A stretch of 47,933 bases of DNA from an uncultured Methylococcaceae bacterium (GCA_903945605.1 CAJAWH010000133.1:1-47933); one strand, 5' to 3'; positions 35,868-45,254 are shown, numbered from the stretch's first letter. Notes: a model not told the origin generated them from the letters alone. Numbers and translations are program-made.

Positions 35868-36722
35868 ATGTCCGTACAAAAACGAGGTTTAGGTCGCGGC
35901 TTAGACGCGCTATTAGGCGATGTCGGTCAACGCGATGAAAAACAGCAGCCATTGGCACATAGTTTGCCTATAGAATACTTGCAACGCGGCAAATATCAGC
36001 CGCGCCGTGACATAGACCCCGAGAAATTGCAGGAATTGGCCGATTCCATCAAGGCACAAGGCATTATCCAGCCCATCGTGGTGCGTAAAATAGGCCAAGA
36101 CCGCTACGAAATTATTGCCGGGGAACGCCGCTGGCGTGCCGCACAACTGGCCGCATTGGCACAAGTGCCAGTAGTCATTAAAGAATTGGATGACCGCACC
36201 GCGATGGCGGTGGCTCTGATTGAAAACATCCAGCGCGAAGACCTCAACCCGCTGGAAGAAGCCGAAGCGCTCAAACGGTTGCTGGCAGAATTTGCCATGA
36301 CCCACCAACAAATTGCTGAAGCAGTGGGCAAATCACGCACCACTATCACCAATCTGTTACGTCTGATGGAATTGCATCCCGACGTAAAAAAAATGCTGCT
36401 GGGCAAACAACTGGAACTGGGCCATGCCAAAGTGTTGCTGGCGCTAGACCCAGAAAAACAATTGGAGGCCGCCCAAAAAATTATCAAAGCCGGCATGACC
36501 GTCCGCGCTGCCGAACAATTGATAAAAACCCTGCAACAGCCACCCCGCCCAAGCAGTGCCGCCACAACCACTGACAACGACACACTGCGCTTGCAACAAA
36601 CCCTTAGCGCCAAATTGGGGGCAAAAGTGGTGATCGTCCATAAAGGTAACGGTAGCGGTAAACTGGTGATCAATTATGCTGGCTTGGAAGAGCTGGACGG
36701 CATTATTGAGAAATTGGGTTAG
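35868..36722 (+). CDS. parB: Chromosome partitioning protein ParB (Spo0J)
   Basis: From ATG 35868 the protein is 284 aa. It has the N-terminal ParA-contact motif QKRGLGRGLDALL (4-16), the ParB/Srx CTPase domain with GERRWRAAQL (about 86-95) and ALIENIQREDLNPLEEA, a helix-turn-helix (MTHQQIAEAVGKSRTTITNLLRL) and a C-terminal dimerisation helix. It binds parS near the origin and stimulates ParA. The frame is open to 35775 but overlaps the preceding gene; ATG 35868 gives a normal ParB N-terminus. I did not find an obvious parS palindrome (TGTTNCACGTGAAACA-like) inside the window. Confidence 0.95.
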   Translation: MSVQKRGLGRGLDALLGDVGQRDEKQQPLAHSLPIEYLQRGKYQPRRDIDPEKLQELADSIKAQGIIQPIVVRKIGQDRYEIIAGERRWRAAQLAALAQVPVVIKELDDRTAMAVALIENIQREDLNPLEEAEALKRLLAEFAMTHQQIAEAVGKSRTTITNLLRLMELHPDVKKMLLGKQLELGHAKVLLALDPEKQLEAAQKIIKAGMTVRAAEQLIKTLQQPPRPSSAATTTDNDTLRLQQTLSAKLGAKVVIVHKGNGSGKLVINYAGLEELDGIIEKLG

Positions 36723-37073
36723 TTTGGACAATGTGGCGCGTTGCCTCAGCTGATAAGGGCATGTAGTTGGTTTTGTTGGGAGCATTGCTTGCCTGTCCAC
36801 AGGCTATTATCTGTGCCAGCGTTGAAAAAACCAGTCATTATCAGAAGCTGATATAATATTATTTTTTTATTTTAAATCAATCAGATAAGAACAACCATGC
36901 TTTTTGGTCGTTATGGAACTGGTCTGTGTGCTGCACAATGACTGTACATATTCACTAAGTCATTGCCAGTAAACCGTTTATTATTGATTTATGTTTCCTA
37001 TGATGTCTGCCGCCATTAATAATGGCTGGCGTTGATTTTCTTACGGGCCTATTGACTGGGTATACCCTTAGCC
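36723..37073. other. 351-bp intergenic region with promoter, no gene
   Basis: Apart from the promoter at 36849-36857 this gap between parB and the outer-membrane factor holds an A/T-rich tract (36851-36886) and an imperfect inverted repeat AACAACC/GGTCGTT at about 36891-36913. A 14-codon frame starts at ATG 36898 but has no clear ribosome-binding site. I see no tRNA or known sRNA. Confidence 0.5.
36849..36857 (+). promoter_or_regulatory. Extended -10 sigma-70 promoter element
   Basis: TGATATAAT is a perfect extended -10 box (TGN-TATAAT). No good -35 lies 17 bp upstream, as is usual for extended -10 promoters. It would start transcription near 36864, about 210 nt before the outer-membrane-factor gene, leaving a long leader. 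Confidence 0.45.
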
Positions 37074-38675
37074 ATGATTCCAAACATGTTCCATAAAAAT
37101 ACCAGCATTGCTTTGGCTGTCAGCCTCGCCTTGAGTGGCTGTATGTTAGGGCCTGATTTTAAGCGTCCGCTCGCGCCCAAGTTAACCAACTATGGACAGT
37201 CTAACGCCAATGCGCCTGCCTCTGCACTAGCCCAAGGCGGCTCAAGCCCGTCACTATTGCCCGGCAAGGATATTCCGGGCTTATGGTGGGGCTTGTTCCG
37301 TTCGCCAAAATTGAATGCGTTAATCCAACAGGGACTGCGGCACAGCCCTGATTTACAAGCGGCGCAAGCGGCGCTGGCGGCGACCCAAGAAAGTGCCTTT
37401 GCCCAAAAAGGCGCGTTGCTACCGACACTGGATGCCAGTTTTTCCGATAACCGACAAAAAACATCGGGGGCGTTGTTTGGTAATCCCGGTTATAGCGGGT
37501 CTTTATTCACGCTTTATAATGCTTCGGTGCAAGTGTCCTATACCTTGGATTTTTTTGGGGCCATTCGGCGGCAAATTGAGTCCTTGAATGCCCAGGCGGA
37601 ATACCAACGCTTTTTGCTGGAAGGGGCATTTTTGTCCTTGGCAGGGAATATTGTGACCACCGCCATACAAGAAGCCTCGCTTAGGGAGCAGATTGCCGCC
37701 ACCGAAGCGATGATAGCCAGCCAAACCCGCCAACTGGAACTTATTAAGCAGCAAGCGCAATTAGGCAGTGCGGCTCGTTCGGCTGTTCTGGCGCAGCAAG
37801 CGGCATTGGCGCAAAGCCAAACGCAATTGCCGCCGTTGCAACAGCAGTTGGCGCAAAGCCGTCATCAATTGAGCTTGTTGGTGGGTGATCTTCCGCACCA
37901 AGCACCCGCCGCGCAATTTACGTTGGCTGATTTGCAGGCACCGGAACAATTGCCGATCAGTTTGCCTAGCCAGTTGGTGGAACACCGCCCTGATATCCGT
38001 GCGCAAGAGAGCATGTTACATGCCTCAACCGCCCAAATTGGCGTGTTGACCGCTAGTGTGTTCCCCAATTTTGCCCTGACCGCCAGTTCCAGCACCATAG
38101 CCACCGATGCCACCAACATGTTCGTGCCGAGCAGCTATATTTGGAGTGCGGGCGGCAAAGTGTTGCAGCCTATATTTCATGGCGGGCAATTCACCCATGC
38201 CCGAAGTTCTGCGATTGCCACTTACGAGCAAGTTGCCGCGCAATATAAAAGCACGGTGCTAAAAGCGTTCCATGATGTGGCTGACACGCTCAGTGCTTTG
38301 GATCATGATGCGGCGGAGCTGGAGGCGCAAAGCCACGCCAAACAAACCGCCCGCGAAAGCTTGTCGTTATTGCAAGCGCAATACGGGGTGGGGGCGGCCA
38401 GTTATTTGCAAGTGCTGGATGCCGAGCGACTGTACCAACAATCCCAGTTGGGGCATATCAAGGCCCAAGCGGCCCGTCTGGCGGATAGCGCGGCATTGCT
38501 GCAAGCGTTAGGCGGTGGTTGGTGGCACCGTGCCGATTTGTCCAAAACTATCCGCGCCCCCAAAACGCCGGAAAAAACCACATTACAGCAAGATATTGGT
38601 TGTTTTATTCATGCTTGCATTGATCAAGGCAATTCAATAGATACCCCTGCAACTCAACAGGAAAACAACAAATGA
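37074..38675 (+). CDS. NodT-family outer-membrane efflux lipoprotein
   Basis: This 533-aa TolC-like protein has a lipoprotein signal with lipobox LSGC (acylated Cys23) followed by the family-typical GPDFKRP. Two repeated outer-membrane efflux (OEP) regions, rich in Ala/Gln coiled-coil helices, lie at about 80-290 and 295-490. It should form the outer-membrane exit channel of a tripartite efflux system. The start could be ATG 37074 or ATG 37086; no good ribosome-binding site is seen. The stop overlaps the membrane-fusion gene start (38672). The C-terminal tail (about 480-533) is longer than usual. No RND pump gene accompanies it. Confidence 0.9.
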   Translation: MIPNMFHKNTSIALAVSLALSGCMLGPDFKRPLAPKLTNYGQSNANAPASALAQGGSSPSLLPGKDIPGLWWGLFRSPKLNALIQQGLRHSPDLQAAQAALAATQESAFAQKGALLPTLDASFSDNRQKTSGALFGNPGYSGSLFTLYNASVQVSYTLDFFGAIRRQIESLNAQAEYQRFLLEGAFLSLAGNIVTTAIQEASLREQIAATEAMIASQTRQLELIKQQAQLGSAARSAVLAQQAALAQSQTQLPPLQQQLAQSRHQLSLLVGDLPHQAPAAQFTLADLQAPEQLPISLPSQLVEHRPDIRAQESMLHASTAQIGVLTASVFPNFALTASSSTIATDATNMFVPSSYIWSAGGKVLQPIFHGGQFTHARSSAIATYEQVAAQYKSTVLKAFHDVADTLSALDHDAAELEAQSHAKQTARESLSLLQAQYGVGAASYLQVLDAERLYQQSQLGHIKAQAARLADSAALLQALGGGWWHRADLSKTIRAPKTPEKTTLQQDIGCFIHACIDQGNSIDTPATQQENNK

Positions 38676-39802
38676 TGATGCGGATGTTCATTATGCTTGT
38701 GCTGGTCAGCTTGGTGCTGGGCGGCATTTTTGGCTTTATCAGTTTTAAAGGCCGCATGATCAAGCAATACATGATGGCTGGGGGCGAACCGTTGCAGACG
38801 GTGTCCACTTTGGTGGCAAGCCAACAAGATTGGTTGCCGCAATTGGAAGCGGTCGGCAGTTTACGGGCCTTACAAGGAGTGGATTTGACTTCTGAATTGC
38901 CGGGCATTGTTGCTGAGATTTATTTTCAGCAAGGAAAGTCCGTCAAGGCTGGTGAGCCGTTGCTACAATTACGCAGTTATGATGACCAAGCCCGCTTAAA
39001 AGCGTTGACCGCCACGGCAAAGTTGGCACAGCTGACCTATCAGCGCAGCCAGGCCCAATTTAATGTCAAGGCCATCAGCCAGCAAACATTGGACAACGAC
39101 AAGGCCAATTTGGATATTGCCCTAGCCAATGTTGCTGCACAGCAAGCATTACTGGACAAAAAACTAATCCGCGCACCATTTGACGGTCAGCTAGGGGTGC
39201 GGGCCATTGATGTCGGGCAATACTTGCTGGCTGGCACCGCCATCACCACGTTACAGGCATTGGACAACTTGTTTGTGGATTTTCTAATGCCACAACAGGC
39301 GCTATCCAGTGTGGCGATAGGACAACCGGTTGAGGTAAAAACCGATGCTTATGCGGGACAAGCATTTACGGGGGTAATTTCTGTCATCAATCCCAAAATT
39401 GATTTAAATACCCGCAATGTGCAAATCCGGGCCACATTAAAAAATCCGGGCCACAAGCTATTGCCGGGCATGTATGCAAAAGTGCTGGTCAACACCGGTG
39501 CAGCACAAGCCTTTATCACCTTGCCACGCACGGCAATCAGTTTTAGCCCTTATGGTGCGACGGTTTATCTTGTCAAAGACAACGGCAAGGATGACAAAGG
39601 CAATGGCAAGTTGATGGCTAAGCAAGCGTTTGTCACCACTGGGGCAAGCCGTGGCGACCAGATTGCTGTCACCCAAGGCGTGCATGTAGGCGACCAGGTG
39701 GTGACCTCAGGCCAAGTCAAGCTGCATAACGGCTCGCCAGTGCGTATCAATAACAGCGTGCAACCCAGCAACGAATCCAATCCCAAACCGATTGACCAAT
39801 AA
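38672..39802 (+). CDS. RND-type membrane fusion protein (HlyD/AcrA family)
   Basis: A 376-aa periplasmic adaptor with an N-terminal membrane anchor (about 3-25). It has a biotinyl-lipoyl half motif (VDLTSELPGIVAEIYFQQGKSVKAGEPLL, about 70-98), a coiled-coil hairpin (about 105-165) and the return lipoyl half (IRAPFDGQLGVRAIDVGQYL). Beta-barrel and membrane-proximal domains end near 355. It bridges an inner-membrane pump to the outer-membrane factor. It overlaps the NodT gene by 4 bp, so the two are made together. The next gene is bioF, not an RND permease; the pump must be encoded elsewhere or the pair serves another transporter. Confidence 0.92.
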   Translation: MMMRMFIMLVLVSLVLGGIFGFISFKGRMIKQYMMAGGEPLQTVSTLVASQQDWLPQLEAVGSLRALQGVDLTSELPGIVAEIYFQQGKSVKAGEPLLQLRSYDDQARLKALTATAKLAQLTYQRSQAQFNVKAISQQTLDNDKANLDIALANVAAQQALLDKKLIRAPFDGQLGVRAIDVGQYLLAGTAITTLQALDNLFVDFLMPQQALSSVAIGQPVEVKTDAYAGQAFTGVISVINPKIDLNTRNVQIRATLKNPGHKLLPGMYAKVLVNTGAAQAFITLPRTAISFSPYGATVYLVKDNGKDDKGNGKLMAKQAFVTTGASRGDQIAVTQGVHVGDQVVTSGQVKLHNGSPVRINNSVQPSNESNPKPIDQ

Positions 39803-39850
39803 CTTGGGCGTTCGGTTTTTCTTATCGGCCTATTTTTTCACGCTTTGATC

Positions 39851-41020
39851 ATGCCTTTCCCGCAACTGACCGATAAGCTCCATGCGCTGGAAGCACAAGG
39901 GCTGTACCGTCAGCGCCACCCCATTGATTCCCCGCAGGGTATTTTTTTGCAACGGGAAGGCCATGCGGTGCTTAATTTTTGCAGCAATGATTATTTGGCA
40001 TTAGCCAACCATCCGGCAGTAGTGAAGGCTTTTAAAGAGGCGGTTGACACGCAGGGGGTCGGCAGTGGTTCGGCGCATTTGATTTGCGGGCATCATAGCG
40101 AGCATCATGCGTTGGAAGAAGAATTGGCGGCATTTACCGGACGTACACGAGCGTTGTTGTTTTCCACCGGTTATATGGCCAATGTCGGGGTTATCAATGC
40201 CTTGGTCGGGCGTGGTGATGCGGTTTTTGAAGACCGCCTTAACCACGCGTCCTTATTGGATGGGGGATTGTTTTCGGGGGCTGTTTTTAAACGCTATGCC
40301 CATACTGACATCCTACAACTCGATAAACTTTTGGCAACGGCTGCCGGTAATAAAGCAATTTGCAATAAGCTGGTGGTGACCGATGGCGTATTTAGTATGG
40401 ATGGCGATTGGGCGCCATTGCCGGATTTGGCCACCGTGGCAAAAAAACATGATGCCTGGTTGATGGTCGATGATGCACATGGCTTGGGGGTGTTTGGTGC
40501 AACGGGTGGCGGGCTATTGCAGCAACACGGCTTGAACCAGGACGATGTGCCCGTGTTAATGGCCACCTTGGGTAAAAGTTTAGGGACGTTTGGGGCTTTT
40601 GTGGCCGGTTCGGAGGCATTGATTGAGATGCTTATCCAAACAGCCAGAACCTATCTGTACACCACCGCTATGCCGCCTGCCATTGCCGCTGCCACCCGTG
40701 CCAGTCTACGTATTGTCATTACAGAAAGCTGGCGGCGCGATAAATTGGCCGATTTGGTGACGCGTTTCCGTGCCGGAGCCGTGCAACTGGGCTTGCCCTT
40801 GTTACCTTCTGCATCGCCCATACAACCCATTATGGTGGGTGACAACCAGCAAGCGCTCGCTATGAGCAGTGTCTTGTTAAGCAAGGGTTTTCTGGTGAGT
40901 GCGATACGTCCGCCGACGGTGGCCCAAGGTACGGCGCGTTTGCGGGTGACTTTTTCGGCAGCGCATGAGGCACACCATGTTGATCAATTGCTGGAGGCGT
41001 TGCAAGGTATGGCGCAATGA
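39851..41020 (+). CDS. bioF: 8-amino-7-oxononanoate synthase BioF
   Basis: A 389-aa PLP enzyme of the alpha-oxoamine synthase family. It has GSGSAHLICGHHSEHHALE (about 73-91), VDDAHGLGVFG (about 204-214) and the PLP-lysine motif TLGKSLGTFG (Lys near 242). It condenses pimeloyl-ACP with alanine to make KAPA in biotin synthesis. ATG 39851 is used rather than the TTG two codons upstream. The stop overlaps bioH (ATGA). bioB is not in this window. Confidence 0.95.
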   Translation: MPFPQLTDKLHALEAQGLYRQRHPIDSPQGIFLQREGHAVLNFCSNDYLALANHPAVVKAFKEAVDTQGVGSGSAHLICGHHSEHHALEEELAAFTGRTRALLFSTGYMANVGVINALVGRGDAVFEDRLNHASLLDGGLFSGAVFKRYAHTDILQLDKLLATAAGNKAICNKLVVTDGVFSMDGDWAPLPDLATVAKKHDAWLMVDDAHGLGVFGATGGGLLQQHGLNQDDVPVLMATLGKSLGTFGAFVAGSEALIEMLIQTARTYLYTTAMPPAIAAATRASLRIVITESWRRDKLADLVTRFRAGAVQLGLPLLPSASPIQPIMVGDNQQALAMSSVLLSKGFLVSAIRPPTVAQGTARLRVTFSAAHEAHHVDQLLEALQGMAQ

Positions 41021-41802
41021 GGCTCAATTACCATGTCTATGGTGTAGGAAAGCCTATTGTTTTACTGCATGGTTGGGCAATGCACAGCGGTATTTGGGGG
41101 AATTTTGCCCAGCAATTGGCGCAAAGCCACCGCGTCATTTGTGTCGATTTGCCCGGGCATGGGCAGAGTTCGGCATTGGAGTCTTTTGAACTGGCTGCTA
41201 TCAGTGCAGCATTGGCGCGTACAATAGCCAATGAGCCCGCTTGTTGGTTAGGCTGGTCATTGGGTGCAACCGTGGCACTGGATTTTGCCAGCCGCTACCC
41301 TGAGCGGGTCAGTTCATTAGCGCTGCTATCGGGCAACCCATGTTTCTGCCTTCCCCCCTCAGCTTCTTTAACGGCTGTCTGGCCAGCAATGAACAGCCAA
41401 GTTTTGCAGCAATTCGCCGAACAGTTGCGCAACAATGCGCAAGCCACTTTATTGCGTTTTTTGGCCCTGCAAGTGCTGGGGTCAGACCACTACAAAAAAG
41501 TATTGGCGGAACTGAAACAAGCCACGACCGCCTGCCCCCCTCCTAATGCAGCAACCTTGGCGGGCGGTTTGGCTATTTTAAAGCAGTCTGATTTACGGCC
41601 GGCACTGGCGGATTTGGCGTTACCGGTCATGGCCATTTTGGGCGGGCGTGACACCTTGGTGCCCGTTGCAGTGGGCGAGATGATGCGGCAAATACAGCCG
41701 TTGCTACAATTGCAGGTATTGGACAAGGCCGCCCACGCGCCATTTTTGTCGCACCCAGAGGCCGTGTTGGCACTGGTCAGCGATTTTTTGGTCAAAGCTT
41801 AA
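41017..41802 (+). CDS. bioH: Pimeloyl-ACP methyl ester esterase BioH
   Basis: A 261-aa alpha/beta hydrolase. The oxyanion-hole motif LLHGWAM (16-22), the nucleophile elbow GWSLGA (Ser81), and the C-terminal aspartate (GGRDTLVPV) and histidine (DKAAHAPF) complete the triad. BioH removes the methyl group from pimeloyl-ACP methyl ester, ending the disguised fatty-acid elongation started by BioC. It lies between bioF and bioC with coupled start (ATGA) and stop (TAATG). Confidence 0.95.
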   Translation: MRLNYHVYGVGKPIVLLHGWAMHSGIWGNFAQQLAQSHRVICVDLPGHGQSSALESFELAAISAALARTIANEPACWLGWSLGATVALDFASRYPERVSSLALLSGNPCFCLPPSASLTAVWPAMNSQVLQQFAEQLRNNAQATLLRFLALQVLGSDHYKKVLAELKQATTACPPPNAATLAGGLAILKQSDLRPALADLALPVMAILGGRDTLVPVAVGEMMRQIQPLLQLQVLDKAAHAPFLSHPEAVLALVSDFLVKA

Positions 41803-42590
41803 TGGGCGTTATAGATAAGGCTAAGGTGCGGCGTTCTTTTGCCGCTGCCGCCATCACTTATGACCAAGCCGCACAGTTGCAGCGGGATGTGGGCTACGCA
41901 TTACTGCAGCCAATTGGAGCGTTGGCGTTACAGGGACGGGTGATAGATTTGGGTTGCGGCACGGGTTTCTTAAGTGGCGAACTGCTGACGCGTGGTTGCT
42001 GTAAAGCAACCGATTTGCTCGCCGTAGATATTGCTTTGCCTATGGTGGAAGCTTCGCGCGTTAAATTGGCTGGGCCATGCCAACCCCATTATCTGTGTGC
42101 CGATGCAGAACAGTTACCTTTTGCCGATAACAGCATACAGCATATTTTTTCAAATTTGGCGTTGCAATGGTGTCGCCAATTGGCATTTGCGGCTATGGAG
42201 TGCCAGCGCGTGTTAAGCCCCGGCGGGCAGCTACACTTCACCACATTTGGCCCTAAGACCTTGCACGAGCTTAAAGCGGCTTGGCAGACTGTTGATGATT
42301 ACCAGCATGTCATCGATTTTTATCGCGGAGCTGACATCCGGACGATTTTGCAGCAAGCCGGATTGACTGATATTGGCGTACAATCGCAGACACACATCAA
42401 TTATTACCCATCAGTACAGGCATTGCTACAAGAATTAAAGGACTTGGGGGCACAGACGGTGTCTGCACGAAGCCCGCATGTTACAGGCAAAGCGCGTTGG
42501 CAAGCATTGCTGTCGGCCTACCGTGCAGATAAGCACAGCGGCTTAATTCCTGCCAGTTTTGAAATTATTACGGTTCGGGCAACGGCATGA
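41802..42590 (+). CDS. bioC: Malonyl-ACP O-methyltransferase BioC
   Basis: A 262-aa SAM-dependent methyltransferase. Motif I is VIDLGCGTGFLSGEL (about 47-61), followed by DADAEQLPFADNSI-like motif II and NLALQWC. The N-terminus (KAKVRRSFAAAAITYDQAAQLQ) is typical of BioC. It methylates malonyl-ACP so that fatty-acid enzymes can build the pimeloyl chain. Coupled to bioH and bioD by one- and four-base overlaps. Confidence 0.95.
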   Translation: MGVIDKAKVRRSFAAAAITYDQAAQLQRDVGYALLQPIGALALQGRVIDLGCGTGFLSGELLTRGCCKATDLLAVDIALPMVEASRVKLAGPCQPHYLCADAEQLPFADNSIQHIFSNLALQWCRQLAFAAMECQRVLSPGGQLHFTTFGPKTLHELKAAWQTVDDYQHVIDFYRGADIRTILQQAGLTDIGVQSQTHINYYPSVQALLQELKDLGAQTVSARSPHVTGKARWQALLSAYRADKHSGLIPASFEIITVRATA

Positions 42591-43282
42591 CCGGCGGTTT
42601 TTTTATCACCGGCACCGATACCGGCGTTGGCAAAACCTGTACGGCTATCGCACTCATGCACGCCTTACAGCGGCAAGGAAAAACGGTATTGGCAATGAAG
42701 CCGGTGGCGGCGGGTTGCTTGATGCAAGAGGGGGGGCTGAAAAATGACGATGCCTTGGCACTGCAATCCCATGCCTCATTGCCACTGCCGTACCCGTTGA
42801 TCAACCCCTACGCCTATGCAGAGCCGGTGTCGCCGCATATTGCCGGCGCCCACAACCCAGTGCAGTTGGCGGTGGTCACCCGGCAGTTTGCATTGCTTAA
42901 AAGCCAGTCCGATTGCGTGCTGGTGGAGGGGGCGGGGGGCTGGTTCTCACCCATCAATAGCGGGCAAAGCAATGCTGATTTGGCGGCGGCGTTGACGCTG
43001 CCGGTTATTTTGGTGGTAGCCATACGCTTGGGATGCATCAATCACGCACGGCTCAGCCAATTGGCTATTAACCAATCGGGATTGCCGCTGGTGGGTTGGA
43101 TAGCCGTCTGTACCGAGCCTAATATGTCCTATCAGCAAGATAATATTGCTTTTATCGGCGCCTGCTTGGCTGTGCCATTATTGGGCATTTTCCCTTATTT
43201 ATCAGTGGTTGATTTTGATTTTTTGGCCAATCAATTGGATATTTCCGCGTTGGGTATTGGCTGTCCTCCGTCAATTAGTTGA
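42587..43282 (+). CDS. bioD: Dethiobiotin synthetase BioD
   Basis: A 231-aa P-loop enzyme. ATP-binding motif GTDTGVGKT (9-17), MKPVAAGC (catalytic lysine near 37) and VEGAGGWFSP (about 109-118) are standard. It closes the ureido ring of dethiobiotin from DAPA and CO2. It is last in bioFHCD, with a 4-bp overlap with bioC. bioA and bioB are absent here. Confidence 0.95.
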   Translation: MTGGFFITGTDTGVGKTCTAIALMHALQRQGKTVLAMKPVAAGCLMQEGGLKNDDALALQSHASLPLPYPLINPYAYAEPVSPHIAGAHNPVQLAVVTRQFALLKSQSDCVLVEGAGGWFSPINSGQSNADLAAALTLPVILVVAIRLGCINHARLSQLAINQSGLPLVGWIAVCTEPNMSYQQDNIAFIGACLAVPLLGIFPYLSVVDFDFLANQLDISALGIGCPPSIS

Positions 43283-43296
43283 GCCTTGCCAACTTC

Positions 43297-43305
43297 TGCT
43301 ATAGA
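43297..43305 (+). promoter_or_regulatory. Extended -10 promoter for the multicopper oxidase
   Basis: TGCTATAGA fits an extended -10 box. The predicted leader of about 65 nt contains a hairpin, CAGCC (43342-43346) with GGCTG (43354-43358), just upstream of AGGAGG at 43367-43372. Confidence 0.45.
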
Positions 43306-43376
43306 ATCGACTCAAACCACACAACCTGTGTGTTAAAAAAACAGCCCGTCAGAGGCTGCCCCTATGAGGAGGATTT

Positions 43377-45092
43377 ATGTCTGTTATTGAAAAGATTTCC
43401 CGCCGCCGTTTTCTCAACTATAGTGCCGCCAGTGTGTTGGCGGTGGCGGGAACGCCACGGCTTCTGCAAGCTATGCAAGGCATGTCCGCCATGCCGAGAT
43501 TAACGCCCCGTAAAGCGTCGCCCAACTTTAAGGCCGATGTCGAGTTGGAGCTGTTTGCCCAAGCTGCCACCGTACCCATTCTGGCAGGACAAGCCACAGC
43601 GGTTCTGCAATACACCGCTAAGCTGGTGCACGGCCCCAAAGATACCTTGACCACTATCCCATCTTCCTACCTCGGCCCGATCATCCGTTTGCAAAAAGGC
43701 CAGAAAGTCAGGATACGTTTCCACAATGGCCTTGCCGAACCGTCTGTCACCCATTGGCATGGCTTGCATGTGCCTGCCGAGATGGATGGTCACCCGTTGT
43801 ATGCGATCGGTGCCGGCGAAACCTTGGTGTATGAGTTTGAAGTGCTGAACCGCGCCGGTATGAATATCTACCACCCGCACCCGCACGAAGCCACTGCCAA
43901 GCAGGTTTATCATGGGTTGGCCGGTGCATTGTTGGTCAATGACACCGAAGAAGCGGCTTTAGGACTGCCTTCTGGCGAGCATGAAATACCGATTGTCATT
44001 CAAGACCGATTGTTTGACAGCCAAAACCAGCTGGTCTATGTACGCAACATGCATGACCGCATGTTGGGTTTTTATGGCGATCATATCTTGGTCAATGGCC
44101 AGGCCAATTATCAAGTAAAGGTTGCTAGCCGCGCCTACCGCTTACGGGTGATGAACGGCTCGAACGCTCGCATTTATAAGCTAGGCTGGGATGATGGCAC
44201 ACCGATCACTGTCATAGGTACGGATGGTGGCTTATTAGAAGCACCCCATACACTGCCGTATGTCATGCTGGCACCGGGCGAACGGCTGGATATTTGGGCC
44301 GATTTCAGCGGTCGTGAGCTGGGTTCGCAACTGGTTATGCGCAGCTTGGCATTTTCTGGGGCACTGCCAAAAATGGGCATGATGATGCAGCATGGTGGCC
44401 TGCCGATGGGCAGCGAATACCCTATTTTTACCGTTACAGTTAACCAGAAAACCAGCGACAGCCCCAAATTGCCCGGCCAATTGTCCACTTTTACACGCTA
44501 TAAAACCAGCGATACCGCCAACCCAGAAAAACCCGTGCCAATCGGCATTTCTGAAGGCCCGATGAGCATGTTGTTGAACGGCCGCCCTTATGCCTATAAC
44601 GAACCGCAAGATTTTGAGCGCATTAAGCTAGGCAGCATTCAACTGATGGAGATATTCCATGCCCACGGCGGTGGTCACAGTATGGGCAGCGGCGATACCA
44701 CCGAAAGCACTGAGGATGCGGACGAGCAGCATAGCATGATGGGTGGTATGGGCGGTCGGCATGGCAGAATGGGGATGGGGGGGATGCGGCATGGTAATAT
44801 GGGTGGCATGATGGGTATGGGCATGATGATGAGCATGGCTCATCCTATCCATTTGCATGGGCAACAGTTCCAGATCATAAGCCGCAGTGTGGGTGATGAT
44901 GCCGGAGAAGCTTATGCCAGTGTCCGCGAAGGCTTTATCGACACCGGCCTTAAAGACACCGTGTTGGTCATGCCGGGCGAGAAAGTGCGTATCATCAAGC
45001 CGTTCCAAGATTTCAAAGGCTTGTTTATGTACCATTGCCATAATCTTGAACATGAAGATATGGGCATGATGCGGGAGTTTTTGGTTGGATAG
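43377..45092 (+). CDS. Tat-exported multicopper oxidase with Met/His-rich insertion
   Basis: A 571-aa three-cupredoxin oxidase. The N-terminus has the twin-arginine motif SRRRFLNY (8-15), so the folded enzyme is exported to the periplasm. Copper motifs are HWH (126-128), HPHPH (166-170), HPIHLHG (489-495) and HCHNLEHEDMGM (553-564), giving type-1 ligands His489, Cys554, His559 and axial Met564. Between the LMEIF strand and HPIHLHG lies a 57-residue insert (about 429-487) with some 20 Met and 7 His; similar Met-rich loops in CueO bind Cu(I). Substrate is probably Cu(I) or another metal, in copper tolerance. A strong AGGAGG precedes ATG 43377. Confidence 0.93.
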   Translation: MSVIEKISRRRFLNYSAASVLAVAGTPRLLQAMQGMSAMPRLTPRKASPNFKADVELELFAQAATVPILAGQATAVLQYTAKLVHGPKDTLTTIPSSYLGPIIRLQKGQKVRIRFHNGLAEPSVTHWHGLHVPAEMDGHPLYAIGAGETLVYEFEVLNRAGMNIYHPHPHEATAKQVYHGLAGALLVNDTEEAALGLPSGEHEIPIVIQDRLFDSQNQLVYVRNMHDRMLGFYGDHILVNGQANYQVKVASRAYRLRVMNGSNARIYKLGWDDGTPITVIGTDGGLLEAPHTLPYVMLAPGERLDIWADFSGRELGSQLVMRSLAFSGALPKMGMMMQHGGLPMGSEYPIFTVTVNQKTSDSPKLPGQLSTFTRYKTSDTANPEKPVPIGISEGPMSMLLNGRPYAYNEPQDFERIKLGSIQLMEIFHAHGGGHSMGSGDTTESTEDADEQHSMMGGMGGRHGRMGMGGMRHGNMGGMMGMGMMMSMAHPIHLHGQQFQIISRSVGDDAGEAYASVREGFIDTGLKDTVLVMPGEKVRIIKPFQDFKGLFMYHCHNLEHEDMGMMREFLVG

Positions 45093-45160
45093 GCAGTAAG
45101 TTATGTAATGGTTAAATGGGCTTTTAAATAAAACAGCTTGACTTAACATTGAGTTGCTAA

Positions 45161-45246
45161 GGGGGCTTCGGCTAGGCTCAGCCAACACCGTTTGATTGCT
45201 AAGTGTAGCCAAAACACCTTGGCTGAGCCTAGTAGCCGAAGCCCCC
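45161..45246. repeat. Long palindromic intergenic repeat, copy 2
   Basis: Left arm 45161-45185 (GGGGGCTTCGGCTAGGCTCA and five more bases) is complementary to right arm 45219-45246 except for a 3-base bulge in the right arm, with a 33-nt loop. It sits between the converging multicopper oxidase and ettA genes and could end both transcripts. The arm is related to the repeat at 23837. Confidence 0.8.
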
Positions 45247-45254
45247 AGTTAAAC

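Noticed and set aside
36898-36942. 14-codon peptide MLFGRYGTGLCAAQ as leader peptide or peptide hormone
   Set aside because: There is no convincing ribosome-binding site and no attenuator-type codon run; it is too short to judge.
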